Shown here: one piece after another, positions 6,132 to 11,167 of the stretch | Layout: every line of letters starts with the position of its first letter | Numbering within the stretch: the first letter of the stretch is position 1 | Source of the DNA: Spirochaetota bacterium | GTDB taxonomy: Bacteria > Spirochaetota > B62-G9 > DRHN01 | Length of the DNA: 11,167 nucleotides | Direction: 5' to 3' | Assembly (NCBI GenBank): GCA_023136305.1 | Contig: JAGLSF010000042.1 | Coordinates: forward strand, 1-11,167 | Made by a program: the position numbers and the translations under genes | The notes under the pieces: generated by a model | Told to the model about the DNA's origin: nothing | Seen by the model: only the letters and a program-made list of their open reading frames with translations | The model's database searches: none

Positions 6132-7515
6132 AGAGAAAAGCTTCGATGCACTTCACAGGAGCAACCAGGAGCATCTGCTCCGTTTCTGGGAAGAGTTGAG
6201 CGACTCGGAGAGAGATGTGCTCATGGAGGACATCGAAAAAGTCGATCTTGACTGGGTGCAGAAGGTCAGGCCCCTTCTCCACGAAGAGTCCCTTTCAAGC
6301 CGCATCATAGAGAAACCGGATATCATCAGCATACCCACCACCCCTGAGCAGATCAAGGCTGAGACCGAAGCCGAAAGCTTAGGTGAAGCACTCATCGGTG
6401 AGAGTAAGACTGCAGTCTTTACTGCTGCGGGTGGACAGAGCTCGAGACTCGGTCTCGATACACCGAAGGGTACCTATCCGGTGAGTCCGGTTCGTCACAA
6501 GAGCCTGTTTCAGGTACATGCCGAGAAGATCGCCTTTCTGCAGGAAAAATACGATGTGAGGATTCCCTGGCTCGTCATGGTGAGCGAGATAAATCATGCG
6601 CAGACCAAAGGGTATTTCGAAGAGAAGGGGTTTTTCGGGCTCGATACTGCATATGTTTGGTTTCTCGAACAGGGTATGTTTCCAGCCATGGATGGGGAGG
6701 GGAAGCTTCTCCTGAGGGAAAAGAACAGGGTGTTTCTGAATCCAACAGGTCACGGCGGAACCTTCAGTACACTGGCGGATTCAGGGGCGCTCTTGTGGCT
6801 CAAGGAGCTGGGAGTTCAGGAGATATTCTACTTTCAGGTAGACAATGTGCTTGTGAAGGTGCTGGACCCGGTATTTCTCGGGTATCATGGGGCCCGGAGA
6901 TGTGAAATGTCGTCCAAGTGCGTCATGAAACGGGACATGGGGGAAAAAATCGGAGTCTTTGTGATCGAAGATGGAGCACTCACCGTGGTAGAATATTCGG
7001 AACTTTCCGCCATAAAACTCTCCGATGGATCGCAGGTACAGGATTTGAGGGCCGGAAGCATAGCCATACATATCACCAATGTTGATTTTGCCCTCCAGAT
7101 CACAGCAGGCCAGCTCAACCTTCCGCTGCACGTTGCGCACAAGGCAATACCCCATGTGGACAGGAGCGGCAGAAAGGTAAAGCCTTCCAAGCCCAACGGG
7201 TACAAGTTTGAAACCTTTATTTTCGATGCACTCAAGCATGTGCACAATACGATCATCATGGAGGTCGATCGGGGCCAGGAGTTCTCCCCCCTGAAAAACG
7301 AAACAGGTGAAGATTCTCCTCAAACGGTGCTGCGGGACCAGCTCAGGTTTTTCACAGGATGGTTCGAGGCTGCCGGCATTTCCATTCCACGCGATGGGAA
7401 GGGGGAGCCGCGCTACGGCCTCGAGGTAGCACCCAGTTTTGCCGCTTTCAGGGAGGATTTCCTCCAAAAGATCGACCGAAGCATGAGGGTAGAGGGAGAT
7501 ATCTATATTGGTTGA
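6106..7515 (+). CDS. UDPGP-family UTP--sugar-1-phosphate uridylyltransferase (UAP1-like)
   Basis: A 469-residue nucleotidyltransferase of the eukaryote-like UDPGP type 1 family, which makes UDP-GlcNAc or UDP-glucose from UTP and the sugar 1-phosphate. Visible landmarks are the nucleotide-binding loop TAAGGQSSRLGLDTPKGTYP (106-125, with Lys121), SLFQVHAEKI, NPTGHGGTF with GHGG at 215-218, FYFQVDN with the metal-site Asp246, EMSSK, and EFSPLKNETGEDSP with the conserved Lys397. In relatives the loop reads GGQGTRLG; here it is GGQSSRLG. The NPTGHGG, FSPLKN and VHAEKI motifs favour the UDP-GlcNAc pyrophosphorylase-like branch, but the sugar cannot be fixed from sequence. The ATG at 6106 has GGAGGG five bases upstream and overlaps the murD end by 26 bases, so the two are translationally coupled. 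An upstream in-frame ATG at 6061 is less likely. Confidence 0.88.
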   Translation: MIRARNGNEEKSFDALHRSNQEHLLRFWEELSDSERDVLMEDIEKVDLDWVQKVRPLLHEESLSSRIIEKPDIISIPTTPEQIKAETEAESLGEALIGESKTAVFTAAGGQSSRLGLDTPKGTYPVSPVRHKSLFQVHAEKIAFLQEKYDVRIPWLVMVSEINHAQTKGYFEEKGFFGLDTAYVWFLEQGMFPAMDGEGKLLLREKNRVFLNPTGHGGTFSTLADSGALLWLKELGVQEIFYFQVDNVLVKVLDPVFLGYHGARRCEMSSKCVMKRDMGEKIGVFVIEDGALTVVEYSELSAIKLSDGSQVQDLRAGSIAIHITNVDFALQITAGQLNLPLHVAHKAIPHVDRSGRKVKPSKPNGYKFETFIFDALKHVHNTIIMEVDRGQEFSPLKNETGEDSPQTVLRDQLRFFTGWFEAAGISIPRDGKGEPRYGLEVAPSFAAFREDFLQKIDRSMRVEGDIYIG

Positions 7516-8122
7516 GCTCCTCATCGCTTCCAGAAACAGGGGAAAGGTAACTGAAATCAGGGAAATTTTATCCCTGAAAAACGTAGATCTGCTCGACCTC
7601 CACGAGCTCAGCTTTGAGGGTGAGATTGAGGAGAGCGGAGACACCTTCGAGGAGAATGCGCTGATCAAAGCCCGGGCCGTGTTTCATCGATACAGCCGTC
7701 CTGTTATTGCCGATGATTCTGGGCTCGTCGTTCCCTATTTGGAAGGAGAGCCGGGCGTCAGGTCAGCGCGCTATGCGGGTCCCAATGCAACCGTTAGGGA
7801 AAACAATGATCTGCTTCTGTCCCGGCTTCGGGATGCCGAGGGTAAGGAGAGAGACGCATTTTTCCGCTGCGTCGCTGTTTTTTATGTTGGTCCGAAACAG
7901 TATCAGACAGCTGAGGGGACAGTGCACGGTACCATAACCCGCGAGCTGCACGGAACCGGAGGGTTCGGATACGATCCGCTTTTTTATGTTGAACAGTACG
8001 GCAGGACCATGGCGCAGCTTGCCGATGCACGGAAGAACGCAATAAGCCATCGAGGCAAGGCCTTCAGAGCGCTGAAAAGACATGTCATTGCGTACCTGGC
8101 CGAACATGATGTTGTGGAGTAG
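7508..8122 (+). CDS. rdgB: dITP/XTP pyrophosphatase (RdgB/HAM1 family)
   Basis: This enzyme hydrolyses non-canonical purine nucleotides (dITP, ITP, XTP) to the monophosphate, keeping deaminated bases out of nucleic acids. The 204-residue product shows the family motifs in order: ASRNRGKVTEI at 7-17 (SxNxxKxxEI), GDTFEENALIKA at 44-55, IADDSGL with the catalytic Asp69/Asp70, GVRSARYAG, GTGGFGYDPLF with GFGYDPLF at 152-159, and SHRGKAF from 180. Length is normal. The start is the TTG at 7508, which overlaps the preceding stop codon region by 8 bases and has AGGGAG about nine bases upstream; no ATG or GTG lies before the essential first motif. The overlap puts it in one operon with murD and the UDPGP gene. 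Confidence 0.95.
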   Translation: MVELLIASRNRGKVTEIREILSLKNVDLLDLHELSFEGEIEESGDTFEENALIKARAVFHRYSRPVIADDSGLVVPYLEGEPGVRSARYAGPNATVRENNDLLLSRLRDAEGKERDAFFRCVAVFYVGPKQYQTAEGTVHGTITRELHGTGGFGYDPLFYVEQYGRTMAQLADARKNAISHRGKAFRALKRHVIAYLAEHDVVE

Positions 8123-8125
8123 TGA

Positions 8126-8197
8126 ATGAGTGGGATGGTAAAGGCCCAGAGCGGGGTCAGCTCTGTACTCAAACGTCTCGTCAAAGGTCAGATGTAA
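8126..8197 (+). CDS. Possible 23-residue small ORF after rdgB
   Basis: ATG at 8126 lies three bases after the rdgB stop, with GGAG (8116-8119) six bases upstream, and reads 23 residues (MSGMVKAQSGVSSVLKRLVK and three more) to TAA. The C-terminal part is mildly basic and could form a short helix. Its end overlaps the 3' end of the convergent hydrolase by ten bases. Spacing and ribosome binding site are good, but the length is within chance and I recognise no family. Confidence 0.2.
   Translation: MSGMVKAQSGVSSVLKRLVKGQM
8147..8165. terminator. Hairpin between convergent genes, weak bidirectional terminator candidate
   Basis: A perfect 6-bp stem CAGAGC/GCTCTG with a 7-base loop lies in the 65 bases between the converging rdgB and hydrolase genes. 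Neither strand has a proper T-run after it (plus: TACTCAAACG; minus: GGCCTTTACC), so it may only slow polymerase or end one transcript weakly. It also lies inside the possible 23-residue ORF. Confidence 0.3.
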
Positions 8198-8943
8198 CGC
8201 CGGGCCCAGGCTGCAATGATAGATCCCACATACCGTGAATCTGCCTCTTCCATGAGCAGATGATCTGCCCTGTCAAGCGATATGAAGCTCTTGGGGTGCT
8301 GCGCAGCCTGAAAGATGTATGCCGCATTGTCAATACCCACGGTCCGGTCATGGGGCGAGTGAAAGATTATGAGTGCTTTACCCAAACCATGTATCTTCTC
8401 CTTCATATTCGCCTGATTCAAATCGCTGACAAACTGACGCCGTATCTTAAATGGCCTTCCCCCGATGCGAACCTCAACTTCACCCGCCTTCTCCAACTCC
8501 CCACCTTCAAGGTTCAGGAGTTTGTTCAGATGGCTGGGTTCACTGGGAGCTGCAATGGTTGCCACAGCCCGGGCACTCGGTATGGAATGGGCCGCCTGCA
8601 GTACTGCCGCACCACCCAGGGAATGGCCGATCAGAATTCTCGGGGCACTGTAGGTTTCCTCGAGGAATGTCGATGCGGCAATCAGATCTTCTGAATTGGA
8701 GGTGAAGTTCGTGTCTGAAAAGTCACCTTCACTCTCACCCAGCCCGGTGAAGTCAAACCTGAAAACTGCGATCCCCTCATCGGTCAGTGCCCTGCTGATA
8801 TGGGCAATCGCCTTCAGGTTTTTCGTGCAGGTAAAACAGTGGGCGAAGAGGGCCATGACATCTGTGCCGCCCTCCGGCTGATCGAGACGCCCGACGAGCA
8901 TCTGGCCCCTTCCATTGTCGAACTGAATTTTCTCTGACTGCAT
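8188..8943 (-). CDS. Alpha/beta hydrolase (N-terminal half of the hydrolase-OsmC type, OsmC part absent)
   Basis: A 251-residue serine hydrolase. It starts MQSEKIQFDNGRGQMLVGRL and runs through LFAHCFTCTKNLKA, FRFDFTGLGESEGDFSDTNF, the nucleophile elbow GHSLGG with Ser108, SPHDRTVG with Asp199, and RADHLL with His228, which gives a complete catalytic triad. This is the pattern of the hydrolase half of bifunctional alpha/beta hydrolase/OsmC proteins, normally about 400 residues long. Here the chain stops at WARRYI, just where the OsmC domain would begin, and the DNA beyond is the convergent rdgB, so no OsmC coding sequence follows. The ATG at 8943 is preferred because the matched family start is MxSEK; a GGGGAGGGG sits about 12 bases upstream. 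Upstream in-frame starts at 8964 and 9003 would add 7 or 20 unmatched residues. The substrate is unknown, probably an ester or thioester. Confidence 0.88.
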   Translation of the reverse strand: MQSEKIQFDNGRGQMLVGRLDQPEGGTDVMALFAHCFTCTKNLKAIAHISRALTDEGIAVFRFDFTGLGESEGDFSDTNFTSNSEDLIAASTFLEETYSAPRILIGHSLGGAAVLQAAHSIPSARAVATIAAPSEPSHLNKLLNLEGGELEKAGEVEVRIGGRPFKIRRQFVSDLNQANMKEKIHGLGKALIIFHSPHDRTVGIDNAAYIFQAAQHPKSFISLDRADHLLMEEADSRYVGSIIAAWARRYI

Positions 8944-9052
8944 AGGATTTTTACCCCTCCCCATAACAATAATGCCGAAAAGGGTGTGTGGAAAAGGCCC
9001 CAATTATTTCGATTGCCCTCCGGCCTGTGGAGAAGCCATATTATGAGGGTGA

Positions 9053-9143
9053 AGGTCGAGTTTCCAACCCATCAACAAAATGAATGATAGATGTGGTTCA
9101 GTGAGCATCGTGCTGGCGAACAATTGTTCGCCCTCTTAATGAG
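9053..9143 (-). repeat. 91-base two-hairpin dispersed repeat, copy 2 (inverted)
   Basis: This is the reverse complement match of 1340-1430. Here the first hairpin is a perfect 18-base palindrome GGCGAACAATTGTTCGCC (9115-9132), and the second stem AGCA/TGCT has loop CGA. Read on the minus strand it ends in ttttgttga-t-ggg and ggaaac-t-cgacct. It lies between the hydrolase, which it faces (109 bases to the ATG at 8943), and the plus-strand small-protein gene at 9182. Confidence 0.8.
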
Positions 9144-9181
9144 TGGACGATCGGACCAGAAATCTCCGAAGGAGTATTATC

Positions 9182-9313
9182 ATGGGACTTGCCGACCGCG
9201 ATTACACGAAGGCAGGTTACCGCGTTGAACCCCACAAGGAACGGAAGGCGTCATGGTTCAAGCGTCTCAAGTTCTTCCTCTGGCGGATCCGACGGGCACT
9301 CTTCAGATCATGA
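9182..9313 (+). CDS. 43-residue strongly basic small protein, unknown function
   Basis: The ATG at 9182 is preceded by AAGGAG (9169-9174) with an ideal seven-base spacer, and the frame runs to TGA at 9311. The product begins MGLADRDYTKAGYRVEP and has 13 Lys/Arg against 4 Asp/Glu. Residues 24-42 (SWFKRLKFFLWRIRRALFR) could form an amphipathic cationic helix with Trp25, Phe26, Leu29, Phe32, Leu33, Ile36 and Leu40 on one face, suggesting binding to a membrane surface, RNA or an acidic partner. No clear transmembrane segment or signal peptide is present. The MGxxDRDY start resembles small conserved hypothetical proteins I have seen in bacterial genomes, but I cannot name a family. It occupies the region that would otherwise be read as an N-terminal extension of the downstream cyclase in a different frame; the frames differ and only this one has a good ribosome binding site. 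Confidence 0.7.
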   Translation: MGLADRDYTKAGYRVEPHKERKASWFKRLKFFLWRIRRALFRS

Positions 9314-9425
9314 TCACAACTTCATCCTCACCTGCCTGCACACCGCTTCCCTGATTGCACACAGTGCTTCTGGCAGCACCAGTATTCAGCGGGTAAGAAT
9401 TTCTCCAATCCTTTACCTGAAATGG

Positions 9426-9454
9426 TTGATACTTTTACAATCTGAGGGTATAAC
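9426..9454 (+). promoter_or_regulatory. Sigma70-type promoter for the receiver-cyclase/ferredoxin operon
   Basis: TTGATA (9426-9431) and TATAAC (9449-9454), each one mismatch from consensus, are separated by the optimal 17 bases. Transcription would begin near 9461, about 25 bases before the proposed GTG start at 9486. This argues that the cyclase does not begin further upstream. Confidence 0.7.
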
Positions 9455-9485
9455 ATGTGTTGAAAAGGATGCAAAGGAAGTTGTC

Positions 9486-10790
9486 GTGGGTGATGCAGCG
9501 AAAATTCTCATCGTTGAAGAGATAGAGAACGACCTGGTGTTCCTGCAGTCCACACTTGCATCACTTGGGTTCCTGGTCGAATCCTCTAAAAACGGCCGGG
9601 AAGCCCTGGAAAAGGTGCAAAAGGACCCTCCCGATCTCATGCTTCTCAATACGGCCCTGCCGGGTATCGATGGATACTATGTGGCTGAACAGTTGAAGAA
9701 GAACGAGAGTACCATAGCCATCCCAATCGTCATGCTTCACTCTAGGGGTGAGGCCATCGACAGGGTAAAGGCGCATGAAGCGGGAGCGGACGATATACTG
9801 ACGAAGCCTGTGCAGGTCAAAGAGCTCGAGACGAGAATCAGGTCTCTGCTGAGGAAAAAGGCCTATAACGACTATCTGAGAAATGAGCAGAGTGCGCTCA
9901 AGGAAGAGCTTGCCGGTAAGAGCAAGCAGCTCAGAACGGCGCTTGATTCATTCTCCCGGTTCGTACCCCGCGAGTTCCTTAAGTGCCTGCACAAGGAGAA
10001 TGTCACGGATGTTGAGCTCGGGGACAATGCCCTGCGATACATGACCATACTCTTTTCTGACATACGATCCTTTACCCAGCTCTCAGAAAAAATGACCCCC
10101 CAGCAAACATTCAAATTCCTCAACTCATACCTCGAGCGGATGAACCCCTTTATCTGGAACAACAGGGGTTTTGTCGACAAGTATATCGGTGATGCGATCA
10201 TGGCCCTGTTCCCCTATGGTGAGGAATCCGCGCTCTCAGCCGCAGTGGAGATGCTAAAGCATATACCCGTCTACAATGCCCATCGTGGGGTATACGGGTA
10301 TGAGCCGATCAGAATCGGCATCGGTATTCACACAGGGCCCGTCATACTGGGCACCATCGGTCATGAGCTGTTCATGCAGGGGACCGTTATCTCCGATGCC
10401 GTGAATATCGGGGCCCACCTCGAAAGCGGAACGAAGATATACAGGGTATCACTCATCGTGAGCGAGCAGGTAATAACGGGAGTCAAGGAGCCTGAGCGGT
10501 TTCGCCACCGTTTTCTCGACAGGTTCAAGGTGAGGGGAAAGGATATCCCTGTGGTCGTCTACGAGGTATTCGAGGGTGACCCCGAACCCCTGGCCGAATT
10601 GAAGCAGCGGACAAAAAAGCAGTTTGAGCGGGGGGTTCAGGAATTTCTCAACCACAATACGCGCCAGGCCCTGATGATATTCAATGAGCTCTATAAGAGT
10701 GGCAAGCAGGACGACACGCTGCAGTACTATATAAAGAGATGCGCCTATTACCTCAAATACGGCATCGGTAAGAAGGCCAAAAAGAGATGA
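9486..10790 (+). CDS. Degenerate receiver domain fused to a class III adenylate/guanylate cyclase-like domain
   Basis: A 434-residue cytosolic signalling protein. Residues 5-123 form a receiver fold (AKILIVEE, PDLMLLNTALPGIDGY, ILTKP with Lys107), but the phospho-acceptor position is Asn55 and the acidic pair is Glu11/Glu12. A linker holding FVPREFL leads to a class III cyclase domain: FSDIRSFTQLSE with metal Asp192, GFVDKYIGDAIMALF with Lys232 and metal Asp236, IGIGIHTGPVILGTIG, and GTVISDAVNIGAHLES with Thr300 and Asn307. The usual transition-state Arg four residues after Asn307 is His311. Both metal Asp residues and the substrate-base Lys remain. The C-terminus (370-434) is helical and basic, possibly a short TPR-like tail. 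The start is the GTG at 9486, with AAAGGAAG about six bases upstream and a good promoter in front; upstream sequence in this frame overlaps another gene and is low-complexity. The ferredoxin gene follows after 16 bases. Confidence 0.88.
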   Translation: MGDAAKILIVEEIENDLVFLQSTLASLGFLVESSKNGREALEKVQKDPPDLMLLNTALPGIDGYYVAEQLKKNESTIAIPIVMLHSRGEAIDRVKAHEAGADDILTKPVQVKELETRIRSLLRKKAYNDYLRNEQSALKEELAGKSKQLRTALDSFSRFVPREFLKCLHKENVTDVELGDNALRYMTILFSDIRSFTQLSEKMTPQQTFKFLNSYLERMNPFIWNNRGFVDKYIGDAIMALFPYGEESALSAAVEMLKHIPVYNAHRGVYGYEPIRIGIGIHTGPVILGTIGHELFMQGTVISDAVNIGAHLESGTKIYRVSLIVSEQVITGVKEPERFRHRFLDRFKVRGKDIPVVVYEVFEGDPEPLAELKQRTKKQFERGVQEFLNHNTRQALMIFNELYKSGKQDDTLQYYIKRCAYYLKYGIGKKAKKR

Positions 10791-10806
10791 GGGTGACCAG
10801 CATACC

Positions 10807-11109
10807 ATGGCAACCATGCATATTCTGAACACCGGCCACAGGGTGGAATCAGACCTGGTAACATCCATACTCGTCTCCCTTCAGCGGCATGCAGTACCCA
10901 TCATGTCTGTGTGCGGGGGAAGGGCGCAGTGCGGGAAATGTGCTGTCCGTATTGTGAGAGGCGTGGAGTATTTGACGAAGAAAAGTGCTGTGGAGGCCAT
11001 ACGGCTGGATTCCGTCGGGGCCGATGCTGATGTACGCCTTGCCTGTCAGACCTATACCCGCGGTGACGTGGAAATCGAAATCCTCAACATGCATGAAACT
11101 TCCCCCTAA
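10807..11109 (+). CDS. 2Fe-2S ferredoxin
   Basis: A 100-residue ferredoxin-fold protein. The cluster ligands are Cys36, Cys42 and Cys45 in SVCGGRAQCGKC (CX5CX2C) and Cys80 in RLACQT, the vertebrate/adrenodoxin-type spacing also common in bacterial CGGxGxCGKC ferredoxins. It carries electrons and is cytosolic; no other domain is present. The ATG at 10807 lies 16 bases after the cyclase stop, with GAGGGTGA (10789-10796) about ten bases upstream; an ATG at 10816 would remove three residues. Co-transcription with the cyclase is likely. Some bacterial cyclases carry a fused ferredoxin domain of this type, so this may be a split version of that pairing. The partner reductase is not in the window. 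The last 58 bases after it contain no gene I can support. Confidence 0.92.
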   Translation: MATMHILNTGHRVESDLVTSILVSLQRHAVPIMSVCGGRAQCGKCAVRIVRGVEYLTKKSAVEAIRLDSVGADADVRLACQTYTRGDVEIEILNMHETSP

Positions 11110-11167
11110 TGCTTTTCTATTTCATTCTATATTGGCCACCTAGTATATTCTCAATACATGCACTTGA

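Noticed and set aside
6781..7668. Minus-strand open frame of 295 codons across the UDPGP and rdgB genes
   Set aside because: Spans two conserved genes on the other strand, has no recognisable domain, and follows the codon structure of the real genes.
9189..9485. N-terminal extension of the cyclase gene back to a start near 9189
   Set aside because: The extension is Ser/His/Gly-rich without domain character, overlaps the small-protein gene in another frame, and lies mostly upstream of the TTGATA-17-TATAAC promoter.
11120..11149. Promoter-like TTTCAT and TATATT after the ferredoxin gene, with an ATG at 11158
   Set aside because: The -35 matches consensus at only two places and the window ends before any downstream gene can be seen.

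Overview
The window holds ordinary bacterial chromosome, densely packed with housekeeping genes of even base composition. I see no phage, plasmid, CRISPR or transposase gene. The organism is not settled by the sequence. A eukaryote-like UDPGP pyrophosphorylase, a class III nucleotide cyclase with an FVPREFL-type lead-in, a divergent MurD outside any division/cell-wall cluster and the particular EF-G start would fit Spirochaetota or a deltaproteobacterial-grade lineage. That placement is inference only.

Left part, minus strand: a radical SAM protein of the SplB/COG1533 type is followed after 14 bases by the start of an elongation factor G gene that runs off the left edge. A 292-base divergent gap then carries one copy of a 91-base repeat. 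Plus strand from 1524: a YtcJ-like amidohydrolase, tryptophanyl-tRNA synthetase (trpS), ribosomal protein S21 (rpsU) with a clear intrinsic terminator, then an overlapping operon murD - UDPGP-type nucleotidyltransferase - rdgB. This operon makes peptidoglycan precursors and UDP-sugars, and clears damaged purine nucleotides.

Right part: a minus-strand alpha/beta hydrolase converges on rdgB. It matches the N-terminal half of the known hydrolase-OsmC fusion proteins but has no OsmC half. Its upstream gap holds the second copy of the 91-base repeat, in the opposite orientation. Next come a 43-residue strongly basic small protein with an excellent ribosome binding site, a well-formed sigma70-type promoter, a receiver-cyclase protein whose receiver lacks the phospho-acceptor Asp and whose cyclase lacks the usual catalytic Arg, and a 2Fe-2S ferredoxin 16 bases behind it.

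The most interesting items are the 91-base two-hairpin repeat, which faces a hydrolase gene in both places, the doubly degenerate receiver-cyclase paired with a ferredoxin, and the 43-residue cationic protein. I found no large undescribed multi-gene system.
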